From: Lonicera japonica
Lineage: Eukaryota; Streptophyta; Magnoliopsida; Dipsacales; Caprifoliaceae
Direction of reading: 5' to 3'
Length of the DNA: 64,000 nt
Assembly (NCBI GenBank): GCA_021464415.1
Contig: CM038470.1
Coordinates: forward strand, 28,607,601 to 28,671,600
How positions within the stretch are numbered: the stretch's first letter is position 1; every line of letters starts with the position of its first letter. The notes under the pieces are model-generated. The model had not been told where the DNA came from and made no database searches. It was given only the letters and a program-made list of their open reading frames with translations. This document shows, in pieces, positions 46,350 through 59,112 of this stretch. The position numbers and the translations under genes were made by a program.

Positions 46350-49067
46350 AGAACTTCATCTTATGGCTCCGGCCGAATTTTTGGTCACCTAAAAAATCTC
46401 AAACACGTAATTTTTATACCTAATAAATCATTACTTTTTGTTATATAAATATTTTAAGAGTGAAAATAATTTCATGGCAATCATAGAAAAGGACCGGATC
46501 CGATGAATTTAATTTCAAGCAATCCAATTCTAAGCTGAATAACTTGTTTATCACGAACACATTGCATACTTAGTAATATTTGTACAAGAAAACAATCAAG
46601 TCTTTCTTCGACCTTGTCCATTAATTCGGTACTGTTTTAGAGTTGTGCACGAAATTGGTAAAATTGTGCGCTAGAACCTAGTCCCAGAAAAGTTGCAAGT
46701 TCAAATATTCAAACAAATAAAAGCATGGGTTACTGCTTAGTTTATTATGCACACACAATATGTATGTGATTGTGTGTTTGCAATATTGTTCATAGTGACA
46801 TTAAATTTGTTAATGTCTTGACATTTTTTGTTTATTGAAAGTCAGGGGACACACTAAAAGTTAATTACTTAGAGGTGACTGAAATTAGTAAGCCATGTGG
46901 CAATAATCTAAAACCCAATTAGCATATTTGGTAGAGAAAGAGAGTAGGAAGTTGTTGTCTATTCTCATTACTGTAATAATAAGAAGGATCACTTTCTAAG
47001 GGACATTCCACATCATCAACAAACACATCATGTGAAAAAAATATCATGACAGTAGTAGGAAAGGGCCGGTCCGAGGAATTTAATTATCAGCCATCTAATT
47101 CTAAGTTGAATAACTTGTTTATGATGAACCCGTTGCATATTTAGTAATATTTGTACAAGAAAAAAGTCAACCATCAAGTTTTTCATGGAACTTGTTCATT
47201 ACTTTCGTACAGCTTTAGAGTTATGCACGAAATTGGTAAAATTGCGCCCTATAACCCAGTCCCAGAAAAGTTACAAGTTAAAATATTCAACCTAATAAAA
47301 CCATACGTTTTTGCTTAGTTTATTATATATGTACACGCAATATGGACGTAATTGCTTGTTTACAATATTGTTCGTAGTGACATTGAATTTGTTAATGTCG
47401 TGATATTGTTTTATGTATTGAAAGTCGGGGGACACCCCGATATTAGTAAGCCATGTGGCAATAATCTAAAACCCAATTAGCATAATTGGCAAAAACAGAG
47501 AGTAGTGAGTTGTTGTCTATTCACATAACTGTAGTAATAAGAAGGAAGGATCACTTTCTAAGGGACACAGCACGTCATCAAGAAACACATCATGTGAAAT
47601 AAGCTTGTTTATCATTTACTTTTCAATTGTTATTTCAAGTTCGGAAAAAGTAAATTACATTCAATTGTTCATATTTTAAATACTGGATATGCTTCGCACA
47701 TAACGTGTGTACGTGCTCATTTTATATTCATACAAATCTATTTAAAACAAAAATTATATATCAAGTACTTTAATTATTTACTGTTAAGATGCTTTTTTCT
47801 TAAGCATTTGATTAAGGGTTCAAGTTTTACATAGAATTATTATTATTTAAAAATAATAAAATTATAAGGGCAAAACTGAAAACAAAAAAAATTGAATCAT
47901 AAGAACTAAGGATGGCTTTTAATAGAAATAGACAAATTCAAAACATTCATTTTTAACGCTATTTCCATTTTTGTCTAGCATTCTCTTTTCTGGTATTTCA
48001 TTTGTTGTTTTATTAATTGAACTTTGCTGCATTTGATAAACAAAGCATGTTCAATCTTTGTCAAGCCTTTTGATCACCCCAAGATTTATTAACTAAATCT
48101 TGTCCGGAGGAATTTGGCCACTGCCATCTCCGTACGTCGACCACTACCAACCATTGCTTTCACTTGGAAACCCACAACCATGATTAATTGCAAAATAAAG
48201 GTAACATACATGGCGCTGCAATCAAGATTCATAGATAGCGCGTTGATATGGGCGTGGTCTATACAACTTTTAAAAGATAGAAAATTTATCAAAATTTGGT
48301 ATCATAATTGTTTTCTCACTTTAATTGATGATATATGTGTACAACTTTCAAATTGTTCATTGATTTTGGGACGGCCTTTTGTTAATTTGGTGCAATTTAT
48401 GCAAAATAGTTCTACGTGCATTAATTTGCATAGTTCATTCGTCTTCATTCATAGTTTCATTATTTTCTTAGAATTCTTACCATTTATTAAGTTAAACTCT
48501 ATTCTTTTTATAAAGTAATAGCATTAAAATGAGACTGTCAATTTAAAATAAAAATAAAAATAGATACTAAAATTTCTCTAATGGTGCATTTTGTTTGATT
48601 ACAAAAAATATGATCTAAATAATCAAGAGTTGTTCTAGTTGGGGGATGCCTACTTACATTTGGGAAAGATCTCGAGTTCGAGTCTCACAAATGATAGTTT
48701 GATGTGTACAAATTCTTATATGTATAACTTGCACTCGTGGTTCTAATTATAAGTTGATCAAAATCAAGCAAGAGTTATACTACTACGTGAGTGGATCGTC
48801 AAGAAAAATTCATATAACCCCAATTTTAATCAATAAATTAGATAAGTACTATTGGCACCTTGTAAACTCTAAGGAGTATTAGACTCATAACAAAGTGAAT
48901 TATCTTCAATAGTGAACCTACTAAAAAGAGCAAATTTATGGACCGGATAAAAAATTACTACTTATATCGCTCTTCACATTAGACTATAATATAGGATGGT
49001 TATAGTATATCAGTTTATAACATACCTCAAACGTACTATTCACTTCTGAAAAATCATCTTATGATCT
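46350..49067 (+). repeat. Unit 5, modules S (duplicated) and T (5' truncated)
   Basis: S is doubled ('gaatttaatttcaagc' near 46505 and 'gaatttaattatcagcc' near 47076, period about 575 bp). T lacks its beginning: after 'ttattaactaaatc' (48098) it jumps to 'ttgtccggaggaatttggcc', a private deletion. Non-coding. Confidence 0.7.
48629..48720 (+). repeat. tRNA-derived SINE-like segment, unit 5
   Basis: A box TGTTCTAGTTGG (48631-48642) and B box AGTTCGAGTCT (48675-48685). The tail is deleted after 'atgatagtttgatgtg'. Confidence 0.45.
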
Positions 49068-49227
49068 TGAGGGACCATAATTTATTTAAACAAGTTAGTC
49101 CGAAACTGTTGAGCTCGTGGCCTAGCAGCTAGCCCCGACCTTTGGTCATGCGTGGTGGAGGCCCGAACCCAACCAAGGGAGACATTCAATGTACATCGCT
49201 GACTAAATGACATGTTGCAGAGTAAAA
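49068..49227 (+). repeat. Unit 5, LTR-like block Q'/R' (only first 160 bp)
   Basis: TGAGGGACCATAATT start. Breaks at 'cagagtaaaaact' and continues directly in module P of unit 6. The rest of Q'/R', all pol, the 3' region and aORF of unit 5 are deleted. Confidence 0.7.
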
Positions 49228-49978
49228 ACTAGTATGCTGGAATACACAAATTAAGTTTGAAATTTGATTAAGTACGCTGAATTATCTTTTTCACTTTGGT
49301 ATTTTAAGAAGTTCAAGATAGTTAAACAAACAATGGTCTCAGAAGTTGATTTCCATGATTATTTGATTTGTTACATGTAGAATTTTTGGTTAATTAAGTT
49401 AACAAATTTGTCTTAAGTAATTGAAGTTACATGTTAATTGGTCTAATCGAAAAAGTTGAAGACAACAAATCACAACAATGAGACAAAAAAAAATCCATTA
49501 AAAGAAGAAAATTACAAACGGCGAAACTTGGAGGTCCAAACATTACATATTCAAGGAAAAATATAACTTAGAGTGCCCCTAAAACTGATGAGAATGTAAC
49601 ACCACCACCTGGCCCTTGTGCAAAAGAAACAAAAGAAAGAAAATTAAGAAAGAAAAATGAATGATGGAAGAATGGTTATATAGGGGAAGACTGGGGACAA
49701 CAACCCTCAAATTTCCCCTCGAACGGCGCTTTTCTTTTGGAATCGCCGAGCCATGATGGATAATTTAATGCTAGAAAAGAAGGAGTAACTTCAACGCTAA
49801 CATACTATACCAGTCATCGCCCAACACTTGTACTAACCCCACCCACATATGCCTAAAACTTCTCTTAAAAGACAAGCATTCAACTCGAGTTTTGTTCAAT
49901 TACAAATGGTGGCAGTCGACGAAGATCCAAGCACACGAACTCAACTCGGTTGTCAAGCTCATATGCATGCGGGGCAAT
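49228..49978 (+). repeat. Unit 6, module P (left end deleted)
   Basis: Starts at 'agtatgctggaatacac', inside P, after the unit 5 deletion. An 86-codon ORF (49849-50109, MPKTSLKRQ) spans the P/Q boundary; in most sister units the same frame is closed by a stop or 1-bp indel, so it is not called as a gene. Confidence 0.7.
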
Positions 49979-50708
49979 TGAGATATCATAATTTATCTAA
50001 ACAAGTTAGATCGAAACTATTGGGCCCATGGCCTAGCAGCCCCAGCCTTTTATCATGGTGGAGGCTTGAACCTAAGCAAGAGAGACACTCAAAGTACGTC
50101 GCCGACTGAGTTGACAAGTAACTGTGTAAATTATATCAAGATTGAACTGGTCGTTCTTGTGTCCTCAATTAATGTTAATATATGCCGAGGAGATTACTTG
50201 TATGCCAATATGGTTAGCCCCGCCAATGAGGACGAGACACCTATACATCAGCCGAGCAGTACAATGTCATGCCTACATGAGCGTTGTAACAAATAAAAAC
50301 AGGACAGCTGTAAAGTTAGCTAATTGTGGATAAGATTCAATCCAATCCACATTTAAAAGTGCTACAGTGTTGCTCATGTTTTACCCTTTGATATCTTTTT
50401 ACTAGATACCTTAATGGGGCATTGTAACAGTAATTCTATGGATATAAATAAGAAGGGATGGCTCATAATGGGGGGATCCGAAAAGCTAGTATAGAGCAAA
50501 AAATCTATAAAAAGGAGAAGAGAATGAAAATAGCTATTAGCTTGTCTTCCTATTTTTAATACTATTTCCAAAGCAATAAAAGTGCACAGCCCACAAAAAG
50601 GAGGATTAACTGCCAGTTGATGTGAATATCACATGAGGAACCTACCTAAAAGCCAAAATATGTTTGTCTTTTCTCCTTTATTGCTGATCAGTACACTCAT
50701 TCTTGCTA
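49979..50708 (+). repeat. Unit 6, LTR-like block Q/R
   Basis: TGAGATATCATAATT start, TATAAATA near 50445, AATAAA near 50575, 'cattcttgcta' end; 730 bp. Confidence 0.7.
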
Positions 50709-53167
50709 AGAACTTCATCTTGTGGGTCCGGCTGAATTTTTGGTCACCTAAAAATCTCAAACAATTAATTTTTATACCTTATAAATCATTATTTTTTATT
50801 ATATAAATATTTTAATATTGAAAATAATTTCATGGCAGTCATAGGAAAGGATCAGATATGATGAACTTAATTTCAACCAATCCAACTACAAGTTGAATTA
50901 CTTATTTATCACGAATACATTGCATACTTACTAATATTTGTACAAGAAAAAGGTCAACCATCAAGTCATTCTTGGACCTTGTTCATTAATTTTGTATTGT
51001 TTTCGAGTTGTACACGAAATTGGTAAAAATTGAGCACTAGAACCTAGTCCCAGAAAAGTTACAAGCTCAAATATTCAAACAAATAAAAGCATGGGTTACT
51101 TCTTAATTTATTATGTACACGCAATATGTACGTTATTGCGTGTTTCCAATATTGTTCGTAGTGACATTGAATTTGTTAATATCATGACATTGTTTTATAT
51201 ATTGAAAGCCGGGGAACACACCGAAATTAGTAAGCAATGTGGCAATAATTTAAAATCCAATTAGCATAATTGGCAGAAAAAGAGAGTAGTGAGTTGTGGT
51301 CTATTCTCATTACTGTAATGATAAGAAGGAAGGATCACTTTCTAATGGACACTGCACATCATCAACAAACACATCATGCGAAATAAGTTTGTTTATCCTT
51401 TACTTTTCAATTGTTATTTCAATTACGGAAAAAGTAAATTATATTCAACCGTTCATATTTTAATTACTGGATATGCTTCGCACATAACGTGTGTACGTGC
51501 TCATTTTATATTTATACAGATGTAGTTAAAACAAAAAATATATATCAAGTACTTTAAATATTTAATATTAAAAAAATTTCCTTAAGGATCTGATTCAGGG
51601 TTCTAGTTTTACATATAGTTATTTTTTATTTCAAAATAATAAAATTATAAAGGCAAAACTGAAAATACAAAAAAATTGAATCATAAAACCTAAGGATGGC
51701 TTTTAATAGTAATAGACAAGTGATCGAGCCTCTCATTTAGTTAAATTCAGAACATTCATTTTTAATGTTATTTCCATTTTTATCTTACATTCTCTTTTGT
51801 GGTATTTCATTTGCTGTTTTATTAATTGAACTTTTCTGCATTTCATAAACAAAACATATATGTTCAATCTTTGTCAAGCCTTTTGACTACCCCAAGATTT
51901 ATTAACTAAATCAGTCTAATTAAGTTGACCAAATAAATACAAAATACACATATAATTTGATGAAAATAAATAATGAGTGGTCGCTATATATCTTTCATAA
52001 CTCGACTATTATCACTTCTACGGTTGCGGAAGAAATTAATGATGTGATCAGTTCTCTGAGAAAATCTTGTCCGGAGGAATTTGGCCACTGCCATCTCCGT
52101 ATGTCCGCCACTACTGACCATCGCTTTCACTTGGAAACCCTCAACCATGATTAATTGCAAAATAAAGGTAACACACATGAGGCTGCAATCAAGATGTATA
52201 GATAGCGTGCTAGTATGGGCGGAGTCTATACGACTTCTAAAAGACAGAAGATTTATCAAAATTTGGTATCATAATCTTTTTCTATCACTTTAATTTTATA
52301 TTAATATAGATGATACTTGTGTACAACTTTAAAATTGTTCATTGATTTTGGGACGGCCATGTGTGAATTTGGTGCAATTTATACAAAATAGTTCTAAGTG
52401 CATTAATTTGCATAGTTCATTCGTCTTATTTCATAGTTTAATTATTTTCTTAGAATTCTTACCGTTAATTAAGTTAAACTCTACTCTTTTTATAAACTAT
52501 TAGCATTAAAGTTAGACTATCAATTTTATTTAAAAAAAAAAAAAAAAACCAGATACTAAAATTTATCTAATGAGCTGTGCATTTTGTTTGATTACAAAAA
52601 ATATGATCTAAATAATCAAAAGTTGTTCTAGTTGGGGGATGCCTACTTAGATCTGGGAGAGATCTCGAGTTCAACTCTCATAAATGATAGTTTGATGTGA
52701 GTTTTCTTTATCCGTAATTAAAGAAAGAGATTTAAACTCTTATTTATTTATTTTTATATAAAATAAGAAGGAAATGGTAGATATTTCTATATTTGAAAGT
52801 GTGCGAATTCTTATATGTATATCATGCGCTCGTGGTTCTAATTATAAGTTGATCAAAATGAAGAAAGACTTATACTACTACATGCATGAGTGGATTGTCA
52901 AGAAAAATTCATTTAACCCCTATTTTAATCAAAAAATTAGATAAGTAACATTGGCACCTTATAAGCTCTAAAGAGTATTAGACTCATAACAAAGTGAATT
53001 ATCTCCTATAGTGAACCTACTAAAAAGAGCAAATTTATGGACGAGATAAAAAAATAACTATTTATATCGCTTTTCACATTAGACTATAATATAGGATGGT
53101 TATAGTGTATCAGTTTATAACATACCTCAAATGTACTATTCACTTTTGAAAAATCATCTTATGATCT
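50709..53167 (+). repeat. Unit 6, modules S (single) and T
   Basis: Single S with the hairpin cluster near 51162-51195. T from 51972, uninterrupted, a good reference for the empty TRIM site ('ggccactgccatctccgta'). Non-coding. Confidence 0.7.
52622..52765 (+). repeat. tRNA-derived SINE-like segment, unit 6
   Basis: A box TGTTCTAGTTGG (52624-52635) and a decayed B box AGTTCAACTCT (52669-52679), with T-rich tail. Confidence 0.45.
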
Positions 53168-53908
53168 TGAGGAGCATAATTTATCTAAACAAGTTAGTCC
53201 GAAACTATTGAGCCCGTGGCCTAGTAGCCCCGGCCTTTTGACGTCGTGCGTGGTGGTGGCCCGAACTTGAGCGAGGGAGACATTCAAAGTACATCGTCTA
53301 ATGAGATGACATGTAGCCTAGTAAAATATATCAAGGCCAAACTGGTCGTTCTTGTGTCATCAGGTAACGTCAATATACGCTAAGGAGATTACCGGTATGC
53401 CGATATGGACGCCACCACCAATGGGGGCAAGACACATGTACTTCAACCAAGCATTACAACGTTTGCCGACATAAGAGTTTTAACTAGCAAAAAGGGGACA
53501 ACTATAAAATGTAAGGTTAGCAAGTTGTGGATAAGATTCAATCCACATATAAAAGTGCTACAGTGTAGCTCATATTTTTATCCTTTAATGTCTTTTTACT
53601 AGTTACCCTAATGGAGCATTGTAACCTTAATTTTATGGATATAAATAGAAAGTGATGGCTCATAATGGGCGATCCTAAAAAGCTAGAGCAAAAAATTTAG
53701 ATAAAGGAAAAAAGAGAGAAAATAGCTGGTAGCTTGTCTAGCTTCTTGTTCTTAATACCATTTTCAAAGCAATAAAAGTGCACACACACCCATAAAAGGT
53801 TAGATGTACTTCTAATATATGTGAAAATCACTAGAGGAAGCTACTTAAAAGCCAAAATACATTTGTCTTTTTTCCTTTATTTGCTGATCAGTACACTCAT
53901 TCTTGCTA
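53168..53908 (+). repeat. Unit 6, LTR-like block Q'/R'
   Basis: TGAGGAGCATAATTT start, 'ggatataaatag' near 53640, AATAAA near 53773, 'cattcttgcta' end; 741 bp. Followed by a minimal pol remnant. Confidence 0.7.
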
Positions 53909-54090
53909 CATGTTGGTGAAGAGTAAACGGGGTGCCGAACACATAGTAGATCTTGGTAAAACCTTCAATATACTTAGATACATTAAGAAGAAGCTCAACG
54001 CGGCCAACCATATTACTTGGAGTCGGCAATTTGGTCTTAAAAAAGAACATGGGCTCCATGGTTGACCCAACACATGGCAAGCTGGTAGCC
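53909..54090 (+). pseudogene. Ty3/gypsy pol remnant, reduced to RT and integrase stubs
   Basis: First about 95 bp encode the post-catalytic RT (LVKSKRGAEHI-like), joined at 'gcggccaacca' to the integrase C-terminus (VGNLVLKKNMGSMVDPTHGK-like), then broken again at 'gccaattgg' into the 3' region. About 2 kb of pol has been lost. The left junction with the LTR-like block is the same as in unit 1. Confidence 0.75.
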
Positions 54091-54417
54091 AATTGGTAAG
54101 TAAACTTTGCAAGCCTGGTAGACTCATACAAATGTTAATGCCTTTTGGACAAGTCACAGTCTAGGCCAAGCCAGATGGTGTGAAGCTTGGTAGGCTGTCA
54201 CACACTTAAAACTTAGAATTTCTTATTTGATAAATTTAAAAGAAATGTCTTAAAGTTTGAAAGAATGTTATATATAAAAACTCCACTTAGTAATCATCAT
54301 ATTTACTGGAAAAATAAGTGAGAGACAAATCTGAAACTTTATTCATTAATTGGAAGAAATGTAAATACAAAGGGCTTCTCGGCCAAAAAAGAAACCACAA
54401 AAAAATAAGAAAATGAA
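54091..54417 (+). repeat. Unit 6, 3' region (shortened)
   Basis: Starts 'taagtaaactttgcaagcc' and lacks the upstream GGCTTGGTAAGCC-like repeats. Leads into the aORF stop codon at 54418. Non-coding. Confidence 0.65.
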
Positions 54418-54768
54418 TCAGTCCCTACGCCTGAGTTCCTCCCGAAGCCTGTTTCTTTCCAATATTGCAGAAGAGTGCCATTCCTTCAAAAGATTGTGGG
54501 ACTCCTCTTGGCGCCGGTAAAGTTGGCGCGCCATATCCACAGACATCCTTAATTGAGCAACATCTCTAACAGCGTGAGCTCCTTCCACAAGAGCCCTGTC
54601 TAATTTGCGCCGAGCATTCTCCAGTTCAAGAGTACGATCAGCCAATTCTAGTTGAAGTTGATAAATTTTTTCAGATACCTCCCCTAAAGAAATTGAGCGG
54701 GGAGGGATGGAAAGACCTACGTCCCCACTGCGGCGATTGCTTGAATTGGCATCGTCTTCATTTGCCAT
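54418..54768 (-). CDS. Antisense coiled-coil protein (aORF), intact, unit 6
   Basis: 116 residues from ATG at 54768. Polar N-terminus (MANEDDANSSNRRSGDVG), then SIPPRSISLGEVSEKIYQLQ and a long Leu/Ala/Arg/Glu-rich stretch with heptad periodicity to EELRRRD, predicting one coiled coil. No signal peptide, membrane segment or enzyme motif. It lies antisense to the gypsy pol between integrase and the LTR-like block. Tat-lineage elements are known to carry extra, sometimes antisense, ORFs in this position; function unknown. A minus-strand TATATATA lies about 100 bp upstream. Identical length to the unit 7 copy, with about 24 differences, many conservative. Whether it is expressed is an open question. 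Confidence 0.7.
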   Translation of the reverse strand: MANEDDANSSNRRSGDVGLSIPPRSISLGEVSEKIYQLQLELADRTLELENARRKLDRALVEGAHAVRDVAQLRMSVDMARQLYRRQEESHNLLKEWHSSAILERNRLREELRRRD

Positions 54769-55753
54769 TAAAAACTTAGATTTCTTATTAGGACTTAAGA
54801 GAAAGTAATCTACTTTTGTTTAAGGCATGCATACATAACAAGTTATGTCACTTGAATAAGAACCTATATATAGATGAAGAAAATTTTGGAAAAGTGAGAG
54901 GACACATGGTGAAGTTTCTTGGGGCATGAGACCAGCTAATCAGAAGGTGTCATGTGGACAAGGTTCAAACTGCACTCAACTCGGCTAGCTTAGCAAAATC
55001 CAGTACGTTGGAATACATAAATTGAGTTTGAAATTTGATTAAGTGCGCTGAAATTATCTTTTTCACTTAGGTATTTTAAGAAGTTCAAGATTGTTAAACA
55101 AACAATGGTCTCGGAAGTTGATTTCCATGATTATTTGATTTGTTACATGTAGAATTTTTGGTTAATTAATTGAGTTAACAAATATATCTTAAGTAATTGA
55201 AGTTACATGTTAATTGGTCTAATTGAAAAAGTTAAAGGCAACAAATCACAACAATGAGACATAAAAGATAAATTTCTATTAAGAGAAGAAAATTATAAAC
55301 GGTAAAACTTGGAGGTCCAAACATTACATATTCAAGGAAAAATACAGCTTAAAGTGCCCCTAAAATTGATGAAAATGTACAACCACCTCCTGGCCCTTGG
55401 ACAAAAGAAAAGAAAGAAAGAAAATTAAGAAAGCATGATGGAGGAATAGTTATACTGGGGAAGATCGGAGACAACAACCCTCAAATTTTCCCTCGAACTG
55501 TGCGCTTTTCTTTGGGAATCGCCTAGCCATGATGGATAATTTAATGCTAGAAAAGTAGGAGAACTTCAGCACTGACATACAATGCCAATCGTTGCCCAAC
55601 ACTTGTACTAACCCCAACCACATATGCCTAAAACTTCTTTTAGAAGACAAGCGTTCAACACCGGTTTTCTTCAATTACAAATGGTGGCAGTTGATGAAGA
55701 TCCAACCACACAAACTTAACTCAGCGATCGAGCTCATATGCTAGGGGGACAAT
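54769..55753 (+). repeat. Unit 7, module P
   Basis: P sequence with the antisense TATA (54865-54872) near the aORF and a mutated G-box site ('ggacacatgg', near 54900). Ends 'ctagggggacaattaag'. No supported plus-strand gene. Confidence 0.7.
54865..54872 (-). promoter_or_regulatory. Putative TATA box for the unit 6 aORF
   Basis: TATATATA about 97-104 bp upstream of the aORF ATG on the minus strand, at the equivalent position in units 3, 4 and 7. Confidence 0.5.
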
Positions 55754-56427
55754 TAAGAAAGCATAATTTATCTAAACAAGCTGGACTGAAACTATTGGGC
55801 CCATGACCTAGCAGCCCTGCCTTTTATCATGGTGGAGGCCCAAACCTGAATGAGAGAGACATTCAAAGTACATCGCCGACTAAGTTGACATGTAACCAAG
55901 TAAAGTATATCAAGACTAAACTTGTCGTTCTTATGTCCTCAGGTAATGTCAACATACACCGAGGAGATTACTTGTATGCCGATATGGCTGCCCCTACCAA
56001 TGTGGATGAGACAGCTGTACTTTAGTTGAGCAGTACAACGTCATGCCGACGCGAGCGTTGTAACCAACGAAAAAATGACATAATTGTAACATGTAGCCCA
56101 TATTTTACCCTTTGATATCTTCTTTCTAATTACCGTAATGGAGCACTGTAGCCCTAAAACTATGGAAATAAATAAAAAGGAATGGTTCATAATTGGGGAT
56201 CCGAAAAAGCTAAAGCAAAAATTCTAGAAAAAGGAGAAGAGAGAGAAAATAGCTGTTAGCTTGTCTTGTTATTATTAATACTATTTCTATAGCAATAAAA
56301 GTGCACACCCCACAAAAAGGAGGATGTAATGCCACTTGATGTGAATATCACTGGAGGAACCTACCTAAAAGCCAAAATATGTTTATCTTTTCTCCTTTAT
56401 TGCTAACGGGTACACTCATTCTTGCTA
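55754..56427 (+). repeat. Unit 7, LTR-like block Q/R
   Basis: Start mutated to TAAGAAAGCATAATT, 'ggaaataaataaaaagg' at the TATA position near 56164, AATAAA near 56295, 'cattcttgcta' end; 674 bp. Confidence 0.7.
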
Positions 56428-58840
56428 AGAACTTCATCTTATGGGTCCGGCCAAGTTTTTGGTCACCTAAAAAATCTCAAACACGTAATTTTTATACCTT
56501 ATAAATCATTACTTTTTATTATATATATATTTTAAGAGTGAAAATAATTTCTTGGCAATCATAGAAAAGGACCGGATCCGATGAATTTAATTTCAAGCAA
56601 TCCAATTCTAAGTTGAATAACTTGTTTATCATGAACACATTGTATACTTAGTAATATTTGTACAAGAAAAAAGTCAACCATCAAGTCTTTCTTCGACCTT
56701 GTCCATTTATTTCATACAGTTTTAGAGTTGTGCACGAAATTGGTAAAATTGAGCACTAGAACCTAGTCCCAGAAAAGTTACAAATTCAGATATTCAAACA
56801 AATAAAGGCTTGAGTTACTGCTTAGTTTATTATGTATACGTAATATGTACCAGATTGCGTGTTTGCAATATTATTCGTAGTGACATTAAATTTGTTAATG
56901 TCTTGACACTGTTTTGTATATTGAAAGATGGGGGACACACTAAAAGCTAAATATTTCGAGGTGACTAAAATTAGTACGCCATGTGGCAATAATCTAAAAC
57001 CCAATTAGCATAATTGGCAAAAAAAGGAGAGTAGTGAGTTGTTGTCTATTCTCATTACTGTATTAATAAGAAGGAAGGATCACTTTCTAAGGGACACTCC
57101 ACGTACATCATCAACAAACACATCATGTGAAATAAGCTTGTTTATCCTTTATTTTTCAATTGTTATTTTAATTTCGGAAAAAAATAAATTATACTCAATC
57201 GTTAATATTTTAAATAGTGGATATGCTTTGCACATAACGTATGTACTCATAGACGTATTTAAAACAAAAAATATATATTAAATACTATAATTATTTAATG
57301 TTAAGATTTTTTTTTCTAAGCATGTAATTAAGGGTTCAAGTTTTACTAATAATTATTTTTATTTAAAAGCCAAATAGACAAGTGAGTATCTCATTTAGTT
57401 AAATTCAAAACATTCATTTTGTCTTACATTCTGTTTTGTGGTATTTCATTTGCTTTTAATTAATTGAACTTTGCTGCATTTCATAAACAAAGCATATTCA
57501 ATCTTTGTCATGCCTCTAGACCGCCCCAAGATTTATTAATTTAATCAACCTAATTAAGTTGACCAAATAAATAAAAAAAATACATATATAATTTGAAGAA
57601 AATAAATAATGAGTGGTCGCTATATATCTTTTGTGACTCAAATATTACCACTTTTATGGTGGCGGAAGGAATTAGAAATTAATGATGTGATCAGTACGTT
57701 GTCTGAGAAAATCTTGTCTTGTGGAATTTGGCCACCCATGTCCGTACGGCCACCACTGCCAACAATCCATTTTTCTTGGGAATCTTAAACCATGATTAAT
57801 TGCAATCAAGATGTATAAGTAGCGCACTAGTATCAGTGGGGTTTACACAACTTTTAAAAAATAAAAAAATTATCAAATCGTGGAGTCATAATTAATCTCT
57901 AACACTTTAATTTTATATTAATATAGATGATACTTATGTATAACTTTCAAATTGTTCATTGATTTTGGAATCGACCATGTGTTAATTCAGTGCAATTTAT
58001 ACAAAGTAGTTCTATGTGAATTAATTTGCATTGGTCATTATAAAGCATTAACATTAAAATGAGACTATCAATTTAAAATAAAAATAAAAATAGATACTAA
58101 AATTTCTCTAATGAAATGTGCATTATGTTTGATTACAAAAAAAAATATGATCAAAGTAATCAAGAGTTGTTCTAGTTGGGGGGATGCCTACTTAGATCTG
58201 GGAGAGATCTCGGGTTCGAGTTTCACAAATGATAGTTTGACGTGAGTTTTATTTATCCATAGTTAAAGTGAGAGATTTAGACTCTTATTTATTTATTTTT
58301 ATAAAAAATAAGACAGAAATGGTAGATATTTCTATATTTGAAAGTGTGCACATTCTTTTCAATTTTATCCTTTCACGTTTTAAAGTTCAATTCAAGGAGA
58401 TAGTTATACATAGCTAGGGAATGTGGTTCAGGCCAATAACCTTTAACAAATAATGTTATTTCATTTTCTTTTAATACTTTTGTTTCATTTGTGAATCGTA
58501 TATGTATAACATGCGCTCATGGTTGTAACAATGAGGTGATCAAAATCAAGCAAGAGTTATACTTCTACGTGAGTGGATTGTCAAGAAAAATTCATTAAAC
58601 CCTTATTTCAATCAATAAATTAGATAAATAATATTGGCACCTTATAAGCTCTAAGGAGTATTAGACTCATAATAGAGTGAATTATCTCATATACTGAACC
58701 TAAAAAAAAGAGCGAATTTAGGGACAGGATAAAAAAAACTACTTCTAACGCTCTTCTCGTTAGACTATAATATAGGATGGTTATAGTATATCATATACTT
58801 ACAATGTACTATTCACTTTTAAAAAGTCATCTTATAATCT
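56428..58840 (+). repeat. Unit 7, modules S (single) and T
   Basis: Single S (hairpin near 56882) with part of its AT-rich middle missing near 57365. T from 57609. Non-coding. Confidence 0.7.
58166..58315 (+). repeat. tRNA-derived SINE-like segment, unit 7
   Basis: A box TGTTCTAGTTGG (58168-58179), B box GGTTCGAGTTT (58213-58223), and T-rich tail. Confidence 0.5.
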
Positions 58841-59112
58841 TGAGGGAGCATAATTTATCTAGAGAAATTGGGCCGAAATTGTTGGGCCCATGGCCTAGCA
58901 GCCTTGGCCTTTTGATGTGGTTGAGGCTCGAACCCGAGCGAGGGAGACATTTAAAGTACATCGCCGACTAAGATGACATGCATGTAGCTGAGTAAAATAT
59001 ATCAAGGCCGAACTTGTTGTTCTTCTGTCCTCGGGTAACGTCAATATACGCTGAGGAGATTATCTTATAATCTTTTCTCTTTTATTGATGATCACTACAC
59101 TCACTCTTGCTA
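58841..59112 (+). repeat. Unit 7, LTR-like block Q'/R' (internally deleted)
   Basis: TGAGGGAGCATAATT start and 'cactcttgcta' end, but the TATA and poly(A) part is missing: after 'ggagattatc' it resumes at 'ttttctcttttattgatgatc'. About 272 bp remain. Confidence 0.7.

Noticed and set aside
55450..55674. Minus-strand ORFs in module P with the peptide MARRFPKKS (also near 31602-31790)
   Set aside because: The frame is not maintained in all P copies and has no recognised domain; it could be revisited with the aORF if antisense transcripts are found.
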